A stretch of 64,000 nt of DNA from DAOTXS01 sp034435055 (GTDB taxonomy: Bacteria > Chloroflexota > Anaerolineae > UBA4142), in the NCBI GenBank assembly GCA_034435055.1, contig DAOTXS010000087.1:124001-188000 (forward strand). The letters run 5' to 3'. Positions 51,213 to 60,228 of this stretch are shown piece by piece. A program made the position numbers and the translations under genes. Numbering within the stretch: the stretch's first letter is position 1; each line of letters starts with the position of its first letter. A model generated the notes under the pieces. The model searched no databases and had not been told where the DNA came from. It worked only from the letters and a program-made list of their open reading frames with translations.

Positions 51213-51969
51213 ACAACACAATGGTTCTCCACGGTATTTCACAGATCGAGAGTTGTGGAGAAAGCCAACCTCATATTGGGATAGATTGAGAATTGAGCGT
51301 ATGCGCAAACAGGCGAGACAAATGTTTGATCGTTCACGCCGTATTTTTGACAAAGACTTGGAGGTGGAATTTCCAGGCATATCGAAATGCCGTGTTGTAA
51401 TTCAATCCACTGCACTATTGAATTATGAATTCGGCAACGTACAACTAAACGAATTGATGACTCTTTCGTCGATATGCCGATATTTGAACCCAATGTCAAT
51501 ATTTGAATTCGGCACGTTCAATGGAATGACAACACTACATTTAGCTCTGAATTCCCCAAGTCACACGCAAATATTCACGATTGACCTTGCACCTGATGAC
51601 CCCAAACGACAATTGATGAATGATGACACGTACTACGTTCAAAGAAATATTGTAGGTGAAGTATTCCAATCTATGTCGGAGCGCGTGAGGATAAACCAAA
51701 TTCTATGTGATACAACTGTCTTCGACCATGGGGAATACAAAGAAAAAATCGACATGATTTTTATAGACGCTAGCCACGAGTACGAATTCGTTCGATCAGA
51801 TAGCGAAAAGGCTCTTGAAATGCTCAAACCAGGTGGCGTCATACTATGGCATGACTATGTTTTTTCTCATTACGGCGTCTATACCTTGCTAAACGAGCTC
51901 TCACATTCCATCGAATTATTTTCAATTCCCAACACTACTTTAGTCTGCCATCATAGTAGTACAAAATAA
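51202..51969 (+). CDS. SAM-dependent methyltransferase (Methyltransf_24-like)
   Basis: The 255-residue protein has 'SIFEFGTFNGMTTLHLALNS' (motif I), 'IFTIDLAPDDPKRQ', 'IDMIFIDASHEYEFVRSDSE' and 'LEMLKPGGVILWHDYVFSHY'. The 'D-A-S-H-E-Y' and 'W-H-D-Y' motifs are those of the class I enzymes that modify sugars, including macrolide and rhamnose methyltransferases. Its N-terminal 60 residues are basic and of unknown role. ATG 51202 overlaps the previous gene. It lies in the AT-rich island and, with the enzyme upstream, suggests a methylated glycan. Confidence 0.82.
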   Translation: MNHKQHNGSPRYFTDRELWRKPTSYWDRLRIERMRKQARQMFDRSRRIFDKDLEVEFPGISKCRVVIQSTALLNYEFGNVQLNELMTLSSICRYLNPMSIFEFGTFNGMTTLHLALNSPSHTQIFTIDLAPDDPKRQLMNDDTYYVQRNIVGEVFQSMSERVRINQILCDTTVFDHGEYKEKIDMIFIDASHEYEFVRSDSEKALEMLKPGGVILWHDYVFSHYGVYTLLNELSHSIELFSIPNTTLVCHHSSTK

Positions 51970-51986
51970 ATCTTGGCGGCGCAGAA

Positions 51987-53036
51987 ATGCAAGATCAAAT
52001 TCCTGTATCAGTAATCATTCCTTGCTTCAATCATGGTCTGTATCTTAGAGAAGCAATTGCCAGTGTGGAACAATGTGATTCAAGTCTGTACGAAATCATC
52101 ATTATCAATGACGGTTCGACAGATGCTTACACAATTCAAGTGCTGAGAGAACTAGAGAGTAGGGGCTATAATGTAGTTAATCAGGCGAATCAGGGACTCG
52201 GCGCCAGCCGTAATAATGGCATACGTATTTCGAGAGGAAGATACATACTACCTTTAGATGCAGATAACAGGATCAGAGCTGAGTATATTCCAAAGGGAGT
52301 AAAGATTCTTGATGAGTACCCCGGGGTTAGTGTAGTTTATGGCAAGCCTGCATACTTTGGTGAAGTAGAGATATCTCCATCATTGCAGGTTACAAAATTC
52401 AGTCTGCGCAAACTCCTTAACGGTAATTTCATCGATGCGTGTGCGCTATTTCGAAAATCTGCTTGGGAAGAATGTGGCGGCTATGACGTGCACATGCCGT
52501 TTCAAGGGGTCGAGGATTGGGATTTTTGGATTACATTAGCGATTCGTGGACATGGTTTTCACTTTATTGATGAAATACTGTTTGATTATCGAGTGCGCCC
52601 AAACTCGATGAGACTGGATATGCAGGATTCAATAAAAATTGGAAAAAACATTGAGTATCTTAGTGCCAAGCATTCCTTGTTTAAGATTCAAAAATTACAC
52701 AATCAAGTTAATAACCTCAACAAGTTATTACACCAACGAAAATCATCTTCAAGTGCAAGCGACACGCAGAGAATGCACGACGAACTAATGTCTGAGAGTT
52801 ACATAGAAGAAATAGAACGTGCGCTTCAGCAAATATCACTGATGCGAAATTCTAGTGATTCGCACGATGACGCAATTAATAGTATTTTAGATATTTTAGA
52901 TTTGACAACACGCGAACATCTCAAGATGCTAGAACAACAACGCAGACTCTTTGATTTAGAACTGTTTCTTCAGCGAGTTCAATCGAATCCCGTTTTCAAG
53001 ATGTATCATTGGCTCAAGTATCTTGGTAGAAAATGA
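51987..53036 (+). CDS. Glycosyltransferase family 2 with C-terminal coiled coil
   Basis: The GT-A domain (about residues 1-220) shows 'VSVIIPCFNHGLYLREAIAS', 'IIIINDGSTDAYTIQVLREL', 'ILPLDADNRIRAEYIPKGVK' (D-x-D) and 'GVEDWDFWITLAIRGHGFHF' (the conserved E-D). After it comes a 120-residue helical, Gln/Leu/Ser-rich region ('KIQKLHNQVNNLNKLLHQRK') that looks like a coiled coil and may hold a partner. It overlaps the following gene by 4 bp. Composition is AT-rich, like 49920-53030. Confidence 0.88.
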   Translation: MQDQIPVSVIIPCFNHGLYLREAIASVEQCDSSLYEIIIINDGSTDAYTIQVLRELESRGYNVVNQANQGLGASRNNGIRISRGRYILPLDADNRIRAEYIPKGVKILDEYPGVSVVYGKPAYFGEVEISPSLQVTKFSLRKLLNGNFIDACALFRKSAWEECGGYDVHMPFQGVEDWDFWITLAIRGHGFHFIDEILFDYRVRPNSMRLDMQDSIKIGKNIEYLSAKHSLFKIQKLHNQVNNLNKLLHQRKSSSSASDTQRMHDELMSESYIEEIERALQQISLMRNSSDSHDDAINSILDILDLTTREHLKMLEQQRRLFDLELFLQRVQSNPVFKMYHWLKYLGRK

Positions 53037-54073
53037 AAACTGATGAGCCAATTTCTCCCAAAATATTTGCCATTATTCTTGGTTGGAATAGCCGTGATGA
53101 TACTTTGGAATGTCTATCTTCATTCAAAGATCATCTTTTCCCTAATTGGCAAATTGTCCTTGTAGATAACGCCTCAACCGACAACACCGTTGCAACTGTC
53201 CGCGCCCAATTTCCCAATGTTCACATCATTGAAAACAAATGCAATTTGGGATACGCGGAAGGCAATAATGTCGGCATTCGTTACGCTTTGGAGCAAGACG
53301 CCAAGTATGTTTTCTTGCTCAATAATGATACCATCGTACCGCCGTCAACGTTGAAGCAACTCCTTGAGGTCGCCGAGGCGAATTCCAATATCGGAATCTT
53401 GTGTCCCCGAATTATTTCGTACCACGATCATTCCCGGCAATACGTTGGTGCGCGAATTCTTTGGGAGAACGGCGTCGGCGTCGAGATTGAGCGTTCACCC
53501 GAAGGTTTGCCAGAATTCTTAGAGACCGATTACGCGCCCGGTTGCGCGCTTTTGATCAGGTCGCGCGTCATCCGCGAAATCGGTTTGCTCGCTTCTGATT
53601 TCTTTGCCTATTTCGAGGATGTCGATTGGAGTTTGCGCTGTCGCCAAGCCGGTTATCGCGTGGTAGTTGTGCCGCAAGCCGCGATATTCCACAAAGGCAC
53701 GATGGATCAAAGCGACCGCAAATCAGCCACCGCCGAGTTCTACTTTCGGCGCAATCAGTTCCTTTTCATGCGCAAGTACGGTCGATGGCATCATTGGTTG
53801 CCGTTCCTCAAATTCAACCTTCGCAAATCGCTCGAACGTTTTCAACGTCTGGTTCAAGAAGACGAAAACGAAATTGCCTCCGCGCTTTTGGATGGCTGGT
53901 GGGCGGGCGTGACCGGTAAATTCGGCGCGCAACGCATCCACGCGCCGGCGTGGTTCAAGAACTTGGTGCGCCGGCAATTGGGGCTTCTCTTGTGGCTGAC
54001 GGGATGGCTGTACTTTTGGGAGTATCAAAAGGTCAAACGCCAAAAAGCCAAAGAGTCGCAAACTTCGGCATGA
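53033..54073 (+). CDS. Glycosyltransferase family 2 (rhamnosyltransferase-like)
   Basis: The 346-residue GT-A enzyme has 'IFAIILGWNSRDDTLECLSS', 'IVLVDNASTDNTVATVRAQF', 'NKCNLGYAEGNNVGIRYALE' and 'VFLLNNDTIVPPSTLKQLLE' (D-N-x-D region), then 'APGCALLIRSRVIREIGLLA' and 'FFAYFEDVDWSLRCRQAGYR'. These are hallmark motifs of WbbL-type rhamnosyltransferases, although no dTDP-rhamnose genes are in the window. ATG 53033 overlaps the previous stop. Composition returns to GC-rich within this gene. A hydrophobic stretch near residue 320 may contact the membrane. Confidence 0.9.
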   Translation: MKTDEPISPKIFAIILGWNSRDDTLECLSSFKDHLFPNWQIVLVDNASTDNTVATVRAQFPNVHIIENKCNLGYAEGNNVGIRYALEQDAKYVFLLNNDTIVPPSTLKQLLEVAEANSNIGILCPRIISYHDHSRQYVGARILWENGVGVEIERSPEGLPEFLETDYAPGCALLIRSRVIREIGLLASDFFAYFEDVDWSLRCRQAGYRVVVVPQAAIFHKGTMDQSDRKSATAEFYFRRNQFLFMRKYGRWHHWLPFLKFNLRKSLERFQRLVQEDENEIASALLDGWWAGVTGKFGAQRIHAPAWFKNLVRRQLGLLLWLTGWLYFWEYQKVKRQKAKESQTSA

Positions 54074-54150
54074 ACTATAAACTGATTTCCACCCCAGTCA
54101 GGTGAAAATCGATTAGAAATCGATTCGCTCATATGTAAAATTAGTGCCTA

Positions 54151-54270
54151 TGTCACCCTGAGCGGAGCGAAGGGTCTAGCAAAAAACTCCGGGCAATCCG
54201 ATTTCTCTAGCAATGAGCAAGATGCTTCGCGGAGTTTACATTGAGCAAAGCGAACGTGCTCAGCATGACA
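54151..54270. repeat. Dispersed inverted-repeat element, copy 3, within a 324-bp gap
   Basis: The 120 bp run from TGTCACCCTGAGC to GCTCAGCATGACA, with the same ends and right half as copy 2 and a more diverged left half. The rest of the gap, 54074-54397, shows no gene and no convincing promoter. Confidence 0.8.
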
Positions 54271-54397
54271 ATCAGTGGCTTGATTCTTCCTTGCACACTT
54301 TATCGATATGAACGAATTCACCTTATTGAGCCGTCGATGGATTCGCTTCGCTCACCACAAGTTTTCAATCGGCGGCGGCGAGCGCGTAAGATAAGTT

Positions 54398-55615
54398 ATG
54401 AACCTCGCCCTTTACCACAATCTCACCTCTGGCGGGAGTAAACGCGAGGCGTACGAATTTGCCAAACAATTCGCGCAACACGGGCACACCGTTCACCTCT
54501 TTGCGCCAAAAACGGCGGACGAAGAATTTCTCCCGCTGACCGATCTCGCACATCGCTCATGGACATTCGACCTCGAATTGCACAAACCGTTGCGCGGTCG
54601 CTTGCCGTTCGTGCGCCGCTATCTCGATTTGATTGGCTTGGCGCGCGATCTGCATCGATTGCAAACGTTGGCGCAACAGATCGCCGCGCAGATCGATGCC
54701 GGCGGGTACGCTTTTGTGTTCGCGCACCACGACCGCATCGTGCAAAGTCCGTATCTCTTGCGATACTTGAAAACTCCAGCGGCATATTACTGCGCAGAAC
54801 CGATGCGCGAATTTTACGACCCGCCGATTCCGCGCTCGTACTACCGACCGCAAAACACCGCGGCGCGCTTGCAACAAATCTGGTACGCGCCGGAACGCTG
54901 GCTGCGCCGCCGGCTGATCCAGACCCACGACCGGCGCAACGTCCGCTGCGCGACAATGCTCCTGACCAACTCGGCTTTCTCCGCCGAAGCGATTTATCGC
55001 GCGTACGGTTTGCGCGCGCGCGTTTCCTATCTCGGCGTCGATGCGGAAAAATTTCGACCGCTCGACGCGGCGCGACACGATTTTGTGCTTTCGGTTGGCG
55101 CGGTATCGCCGCTCAAAGGGTACGATTTCTTGATTCAAGCGTTGTCGCACATTCCGCTTGATTTGCGTCCGCGTTTGGTGATCGTCGGCAACACCGCTTC
55201 CGCCGGCGAGACGAATTTCCTGCGGCATCTTGCCGAAGAATTGCACGTTGCCGTCGAATTTCGCGTCAACATTCCCGATGCCGAATTGGTAACGCTGTAC
55301 AATCACACGCGCGCGCTCGTTTACTCGCCAGTTCTCGAACCGTTCGGCTTTGCGCCGCTCGAAGCGATGGCGTGCGAAACGCCGGTCGTCGCGGTGCGCG
55401 AGGGCGGCATCCGTGAATCCATCCGCGATGGTGAAACCGGTTTGCTCACGCAACGCGACCCGCGCGAATTTGCCGATGCGTTGTGCCGCGTGTTGAACGA
55501 CGCCGCGCTTGCCAAAATACTCGGCAAAAACGGACGCGAGCAAGTGTTGAAATTCTGGACGTGGCAACACGCGTACGAGCGATTGATGCAAAACATTCAA
55601 ACGTTTATGCACTGA
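54398..55615 (+). CDS. Glycosyltransferase family 4
   Basis: This 405-residue GT-B enzyme starts 'MNLALYHNLTSGGSKREAYE' with the Gly-Gly loop, and its C-terminal domain has 'FVLSVGAVSPLKGYDFLIQA', 'VVEFRVNIPDAELVTLY'-type order (seen as 'VEFRVNIPDAELVTLYN') and 'EPFGFAPLEAMACETPVVAV' (the E-x7-E motif). Unlike several later GT4 genes it has no repeat insert; the linker reads 'YLGVDAEKFRPLDAARHDF'. It stands alone between repeat-bearing gaps, so it may have its own promoter, not identified. Substrates are unknown. Confidence 0.9.
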   Translation: MNLALYHNLTSGGSKREAYEFAKQFAQHGHTVHLFAPKTADEEFLPLTDLAHRSWTFDLELHKPLRGRLPFVRRYLDLIGLARDLHRLQTLAQQIAAQIDAGGYAFVFAHHDRIVQSPYLLRYLKTPAAYYCAEPMREFYDPPIPRSYYRPQNTAARLQQIWYAPERWLRRRLIQTHDRRNVRCATMLLTNSAFSAEAIYRAYGLRARVSYLGVDAEKFRPLDAARHDFVLSVGAVSPLKGYDFLIQALSHIPLDLRPRLVIVGNTASAGETNFLRHLAEELHVAVEFRVNIPDAELVTLYNHTRALVYSPVLEPFGFAPLEAMACETPVVAVREGGIRESIRDGETGLLTQRDPREFADALCRVLNDAALAKILGKNGREQVLKFWTWQHAYERLMQNIQTFMH

Positions 55616-55832
55616 ACGCAGAGAACGCGGAGAAAAAAATTACAAAATCTCTGCGGTTTATCCGCGAAACATCAATGCTTAAAGTTAATCCGTTCGCCCA
55701 ATCGCTTTGCAAGACCTTTTGTCCGCGAATTACACGAATTACACGAAGAAAACAACGGAATTGGCGAAAATTCGCGTAATTCGCGGATGAAAAAATTTTG
55801 GCAAAGGCATTGTTAAATTGCATCGACATTTC
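55612..55832. repeat. Repeat-rich gap with inverted TCCGCGAATTAC arms
   Basis: ACTGAACGCAGAGAACGCGG at the left is of the same short family as 45069. TCCGCGAATTACACGAATT (55722-55740) faces AATTCGCGTAATTCGCGGA (55769-55787), matching as inverted repeats at 18 of 19 positions. The same unit occurs at 47483. Confidence 0.75.
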
Positions 55833-56993
55833 ATGAACTTACTTTACCTCTCTTCCTCCGGCGGCGGACTCGATACCAACATCCGCGTCCTTGCGCCCGA
55901 ACTGGTACAAGCGGGACCCCGCGTTTCGGTGCTCTACCTCCATTTCCCCGGCGAAAAAATTCCTGCGCCAAGTCAAGTGGACGGCTACACCATTCATCAC
56001 GCGCACATCGGCAGTTGGCACTATTTCACCCACCGCGCGACGTTTGGGTTGACAAGTTTGCCGCGCATCGTCCGCGCGTTTGAATGGGCGGCGGCGTTGC
56101 GTCGCGCGGTTCGAGAAATCCACTGCCGCGAATCGCTCGACCTGATCGAATTGCCAGAAGTTTTCATCCCGCCGGGCTGGCTCGACGGTGTGCCGTACGT
56201 GGTGCGCTTGCACGCGGCGGCGTGGACCTGCCATCGATTGTTTGGCGAACCGAGCGCGCTTGCCGATGCAATCGAAATGCGGATGGAACGCTCCACGCTG
56301 AAGCGCGCCGCCGGCATCTCATCTCCGTCGAATTTCTTGGCAAACTATATTCGACAGACGTGTCGCGTTTCTCAGCCCATCGAAATCATTCCGTATCCAA
56401 TCGACACGACGCGGTTCGCGCCCGGCGCGTGCCGGGATGACCCGCCGCTGATTCTGTTCGTCGGGCGCATCGAAAAACGCAAAGGCGCGGACGTGTTATT
56501 GCAAGCGATTCCGCTCGTCCGGCAAAAATTTCCCGATTGCCAATTTGTTTTTGCGGGAAGTATGAGCGCGGAGTTAAACTCCCTCGCCCGTAATGCGGGA
56601 GAGGGTAGGGGTGAGGGAGGGGTGAGGTTGCTCGGCGTCCGCCCGCGCGATGAATTGGTGCAGTGGTATCAACGCGCATCGATTTTCGTCGCGCCGTCGC
56701 TCTGGGACAACTCGCCGAACACGGTGTACGAAGCAATGTCCTGCGGCACGCCGGTAATTGCGACGCGCGTCGGCGGCATTCCAGAACTCGTGGACGATGG
56801 CGCGACCGGTTTGCTCGTTCCCCCGCGCGATGCGAACGCGCTCGCGGACGCGCTCATCGATTTATTGCGCGATCCGGCGCGGCGTTTGGAAATGGGAAGG
56901 CGAGGGAGAGAAAAAGCGGTGGGGGAATTTTCTTTACCAGCTATACTCAATCAAACTCTTAAATTCTATCAGAATGCTCTTGTGAGACTCTAA
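55833..56993 (+). CDS. Glycosyltransferase family 4 with in-frame palindromic insert
   Basis: ATG 55833 begins 'MNLLYLSSSGGGLDTNIRVL'; a TTG at 55818 is an alternative. The C-terminal GT-B domain has 'LFVGRIEKRKGADVLLQAIP', 'LVQWYQRASIFVAPSLWDNS' and 'YEAMSCGTPVIATRVGGIPE'. Between the strand 'QFVFAGSMSAEL' and 'VRLLGVRPRDEL' lies an insert of about 15 residues, 'NSLARNAGEGRGEGG', made of a palindromic repeat (56578-56622). This is a loop in GT-B structures, so the enzyme may stay active. Stop and next start overlap (TAATG). Confidence 0.9.
   Translation: MNLLYLSSSGGGLDTNIRVLAPELVQAGPRVSVLYLHFPGEKIPAPSQVDGYTIHHAHIGSWHYFTHRATFGLTSLPRIVRAFEWAAALRRAVREIHCRESLDLIELPEVFIPPGWLDGVPYVVRLHAAAWTCHRLFGEPSALADAIEMRMERSTLKRAAGISSPSNFLANYIRQTCRVSQPIEIIPYPIDTTRFAPGACRDDPPLILFVGRIEKRKGADVLLQAIPLVRQKFPDCQFVFAGSMSAELNSLARNAGEGRGEGGVRLLGVRPRDELVQWYQRASIFVAPSLWDNSPNTVYEAMSCGTPVIATRVGGIPELVDDGATGLLVPPRDANALADALIDLLRDPARRLEMGRRGREKAVGEFSLPAILNQTLKFYQNALVRL
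56578..56622 (+). repeat. In-frame palindromic repeat inside a GT4 gene
   Basis: CCCTCGCCCG (56581-56590) and CGGGAGAGGG (56596-56605) form a 10-bp stem with one mismatch around TAATG, followed by TAGGGGTGAGGGAGGGG. It has the look of an intergenic palindromic element, but the open frame continues through it. Confidence 0.8.
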
Positions 56994-57787
56994 TGCTTGG
57001 AGCATTCGGCTTGGATTGGCGAATTAGTTTAGCGCAAGAATGCTTGTTTTACTTACGAACCTGCGCAAATTGGCGAGATGTTATCCGCGCTCGATTGCGC
57101 AACACCCCCGTTGATCGGTTTGTAACCCGTTCGGGCATGGTAGTGGGTTTTACTGATCCAATTCCATATCAAGTCTTTCAAGAAATCTGGCGACGCCAAA
57201 TTTACACGCGTGCATATCCGTCTGATTTTGGTGATCCGCGTGTTGTTGTAGATGTGGGTGCGAATATTGGGTTCTTTTCTTTGTATACCGCTCAACGGTG
57301 GCGCACGGCGCGCATTTTTGCCTTTGAACCGGCACCTGAAAATGTTGAACTCTTGAAACGGAATGTCATCTTGAGCCGTGTTGAGCGAATTGTTGTTCGC
57401 CCTGCCGCTGTCGCTGGATCAGTCGGATATGCAACAATGTATCTCAAGCAAGAGTCTGGTTGGCATTCACTCATCGGCAACGGTGCACTGTCAGCAGTCC
57501 AAGTTTCAACGACAACTCTCGACCAAATTATAGACGAGGTCGCACCAGCGCCGATAGATATACTCAAGATAGATTGCGAAGGGTCTGAATACGATGCGCT
57601 CCTGGGACGTGATCAGCTGTTGTCGGAGCATGTACGATTCGTCGCGATGGAATATCATGAGATTGGTGCAAATGGCGTCTCAGCGCTACTTGATATTTTT
57701 GCGCGTGCTGGGTTTCGGTGCCAATATTATCCTGAACCACGTTGGCACACCGGAATGTTGTATGCAGTGAATTCGAGACTGAAATAA
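56993..57787 (+). CDS. FkbM-family methyltransferase
   Basis: The 264-residue protein carries motif I 'VVVDVGANIGFFSLYTAQRW', 'IFAFEPAPENVELLKRNVIL' and 'PIDILKIDCEGSEYDALLGR', the clear FkbM signature, and ends in 'EPRWHTGMLYAVNSR'. FkbM enzymes O-methylate sugars or polyketides. It overlaps the stop of the preceding GT4 (TAATG) and precedes the next GT4 by 6 bp, so it belongs to this glycosyltransferase operon and probably methylates one of its sugars. It is slightly less GC-rich than its neighbours. Confidence 0.9.
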   Translation: MLGAFGLDWRISLAQECLFYLRTCANWRDVIRARLRNTPVDRFVTRSGMVVGFTDPIPYQVFQEIWRRQIYTRAYPSDFGDPRVVVDVGANIGFFSLYTAQRWRTARIFAFEPAPENVELLKRNVILSRVERIVVRPAAVAGSVGYATMYLKQESGWHSLIGNGALSAVQVSTTTLDQIIDEVAPAPIDILKIDCEGSEYDALLGRDQLLSEHVRFVAMEYHEIGANGVSALLDIFARAGFRCQYYPEPRWHTGMLYAVNSRLK

Positions 57788-57793
57788 AAATCA

Positions 57794-59035
57794 ATGCACC
57801 TCGTTCTCGCCAACCAATGGTACCCGCCTGAATCCGGCTGGGGCGGCGTGGCAATGTGGAATTACACGCTCGCGCGTGCGTACCGCCAACTCGGTCATTC
57901 GGTAACGATCCTCGCCGCGCGCACCGCGCCGGAGATTCCAGAAACCAAAGACGACGATGGCATTACTGTACATCGATTACTCGTGCGCGACAACTATCGC
58001 TGGCGGCGATTACCCGGCGTCGGTCGCTACGTCCGCCCAATCCAACAACTGCTCTACGCGCGCCGGGTCGATCAAGCGTTGCGCGCTTTGCATCGGGCTA
58101 AACCCTTCGATGTGGTTGAGTTTGCCGACGTGAACGCCGAAGGATTTTTTTACGCGCGCGCACCGTTGACGTCGTTCGTCGTCCGTTGTCACACGCCCAC
58201 CTTCGTTTTGAAACGCTACTACACCGCGCGCGAAATGCTGTACGACACGCGCATCATTTCTGCGTGCGAAAAAGATGTGATTCGCCGGGCGCACGCGCTC
58301 ACCGCGCCGTCGCGTGATATGGCAAACGTGATCGCAAATGAATATGGGATTCGCGCGGAAACCATCGCGGTCATTCCCAACGCGCTAGCAATTTCAAATT
58401 TCAAATTTCAGATTTCAGATTCGCAATTAGCCAACCATCGCACTAACGAACTAACCAACTATTGCACTATTCTCCACGTTGGTCGTTTGGAACGCGCCAA
58501 AGGTGTCACCATTCTTGCCGACGCGATTCCGCAAGTTTTGGCGCAAATTCCCCGCGCGCGTTTTGTCTTCATCGGCGATGATCGATTGTCTGCGCGCGGC
58601 ACGTCGCAACGCGCGGAACTGGAAAAGCAATTGACCGATGCCGGCGCGAGGCATCGTGTAGAATTTCTGGGCGGTGTGGATCAAGCGACGTTGAGCGACT
58701 GGTATTGCCGCGCGGACATTTGCGTCGTGCCGTCGATGCTGTACGAAAGTTTTTCCTACACCGCCGCGCAAGCGCTCGCAGCGGGCAAACCGGTCGTTGC
58801 GTCGCGCATCGGCGGGATTCCGGAAACGGTGGACGATGGCGAGACCGGGTTATTAGTCCAGCCGGGCAGCGCGGCGCAACTGGCGGATGCGGTTATCCGC
58901 CTTGCCAACGACACCGATTTACGCGAGCGAATGGGACGCGCCGGGCGGAAAAAGGTGGCAAGGGAATTTGATCCACAAATGATCGCGCACAAAAACCTCG
59001 CCGTGTATCAACAAGCAATGAGCGCCGATAAATGA
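57794..59035 (+). CDS. Glycosyltransferase family 4 with AT-rich in-frame repeat insert
   Basis: The N-terminal domain opens 'MHLVLANQWYPPESGWGGVA', and the second domain has 'ILHVGRLERAKGVTILADAI', 'VDQATLSDWYCRADICVVPS' and 'ALAAGKPVVASRIGGIPETV'. The interdomain linker, normally 'NGVD..rF.P', reads 'VIPNALAISNFKFQISDSQ' and continues 'LANHRTNELTNYCT'; this segment is repeat DNA (58388-58465) in frame. The length of 413 residues is somewhat long. ATGA overlap with the next gene shows coupling. Donor and acceptor are unknown. Confidence 0.9.
   Translation: MHLVLANQWYPPESGWGGVAMWNYTLARAYRQLGHSVTILAARTAPEIPETKDDDGITVHRLLVRDNYRWRRLPGVGRYVRPIQQLLYARRVDQALRALHRAKPFDVVEFADVNAEGFFYARAPLTSFVVRCHTPTFVLKRYYTAREMLYDTRIISACEKDVIRRAHALTAPSRDMANVIANEYGIRAETIAVIPNALAISNFKFQISDSQLANHRTNELTNYCTILHVGRLERAKGVTILADAIPQVLAQIPRARFVFIGDDRLSARGTSQRAELEKQLTDAGARHRVEFLGGVDQATLSDWYCRADICVVPSMLYESFSYTAAQALAAGKPVVASRIGGIPETVDDGETGLLVQPGSAAQLADAVIRLANDTDLRERMGRAGRKKVAREFDPQMIAHKNLAVYQQAMSADK
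58388..58465 (+). repeat. In-frame AT-rich tandem repeat inside a GT4 gene
   Basis: Four tandem 7-mers of the form (A/G)ATTTCA begin at 58390, followed by CACTAACGAACTAACCAACT-type sequence. Together they form a roughly 75-bp AT-rich island within a GC-rich gene, without frame disruption. Confidence 0.8.
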
Positions 59036-60228
59036 GATTACTTTACATTGCTCCGTTTTTGAATGTGCCACCAAGAACGGGGGCAGAGATTCGTGCGTTC
59101 CATCTTGTAAAAGGTTTGGCGCAAAATCATCTGGTTTCGCTAATAACCTATGCGACAGATGAATCAATCGCTCTGCGCGAATGGGCGGGCGAGCATTTGC
59201 AATACTTTGTTACCTTGACTCCCAATCCTTGGCGTGTGCCAAGTAAAAGATGGACGGCTGTCTTGAATCGGATACTAGCTTTTCCTCCAGAATCTTTTAG
59301 CCACTTTGGTGGCGAGCAGTTGGCATCAGCGATTGAAGACTTGTGCGCCCGAACCAAGCCCGATGTCATTATTTTTGATACCCTGATGACCGGACAAATT
59401 GTCCTGCAGCAGCACAGCAAAATTCCAGCCGTAATTTCACTCTACGACATTGCTTCTAGTTATGCGTGGCAACGTTTTGTGGATTTGCGTTGGCGTCCTT
59501 ACAAACTCGTCTATGCGATAGAATGGCTCAAGACCTGGCTCTATGAAAGAGCCATCCTACGCGCCTTTGAAATCATCGCGGTAGTATCGCAACGGGACGC
59601 ACAATTTGTCCGCAAAATGAATTCCAAAGCGCGTATTCTCTTGGTTCCGAACGGCGTAGACTCACGTGCGGTTATCGCTCGATCACCGGGGCGTGATATT
59701 CTGTTGGTTGGTAATTTTGATTATGCGCCAAACGTCGAAGGATTGTGGCATTTTTATCGAAACATTTTACCCCTCCTGCGTACGCGATTGGATAATTTTC
59801 GTTTCTTGGTTGTTGGACGAAATCCTCCAACAGACTTTGTTTGTGCCGTGCAAGGCGATGCATCGATTGAAATCGCGGCAAATGTGCCAGATGTGCGTCC
59901 ATATTATGCTCGTGCGCGTTTGTGCATCGCACCCTTGTTGCACGGTGCCGGCACGCGCTTGAAGATTCTCGAGGCAGCCAGTATGAGGGTGCCGGTGGTT
60001 TCGACCTCTATTGGCTGTGAAGGATTGGAGATGGTTGACGGCGAAACCTTGCTGATTGCCGATGGCGCAGATTCGTTTGCGAATGCTATCGTAAGAGTAT
60101 TTAACGATACAGAATTGGCAGACCGCTTGGCAAACCAAGCACGACAACTGGTCGAGGCGCGATATGACTGGGAGATTATCACGCGGGCTTTCAAAACGGA
60201 ATTGGAACAGATTGGGCGATCATCATGA
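59032..60228 (+). CDS. Glycosyltransferase family 4 (TIGR03087-like)
   Basis: The 398-residue enzyme begins 'MRLLYIAPFLNVPPRTGAEI' and its second domain carries 'ILLVGNFDYAPNVEGLWHFY', 'VPDVRPYYARARLCIAPLLH' and 'GAGTRLKILEAASMRVPVVS'. These are the same landmarks as the truncated gene at the left edge, so the two are distant paralogs. No repeat insert is present; the linker reads 'LVPNGVDSRAVIARSPGRDI'. It overlaps both neighbours by 4 bp (ATGA). Composition is a little lower in GC than the following genes. Confidence 0.9.
   Translation: MRLLYIAPFLNVPPRTGAEIRAFHLVKGLAQNHLVSLITYATDESIALREWAGEHLQYFVTLTPNPWRVPSKRWTAVLNRILAFPPESFSHFGGEQLASAIEDLCARTKPDVIIFDTLMTGQIVLQQHSKIPAVISLYDIASSYAWQRFVDLRWRPYKLVYAIEWLKTWLYERAILRAFEIIAVVSQRDAQFVRKMNSKARILLVPNGVDSRAVIARSPGRDILLVGNFDYAPNVEGLWHFYRNILPLLRTRLDNFRFLVVGRNPPTDFVCAVQGDASIEIAANVPDVRPYYARARLCIAPLLHGAGTRLKILEAASMRVPVVSTSIGCEGLEMVDGETLLIADGADSFANAIVRVFNDTELADRLANQARQLVEARYDWEIITRAFKTELEQIGRSS

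Noticed and set aside
45106..54270. CRISPR array
   Set aside because: The 118-bp elements are thousands of bases apart with long inverted ends and no regular spacers or cas genes.
54557..55612. Minus-strand open frame (351 codons)
   Set aside because: Antisense to a clear GT4 gene and lacking any recognisable pattern.
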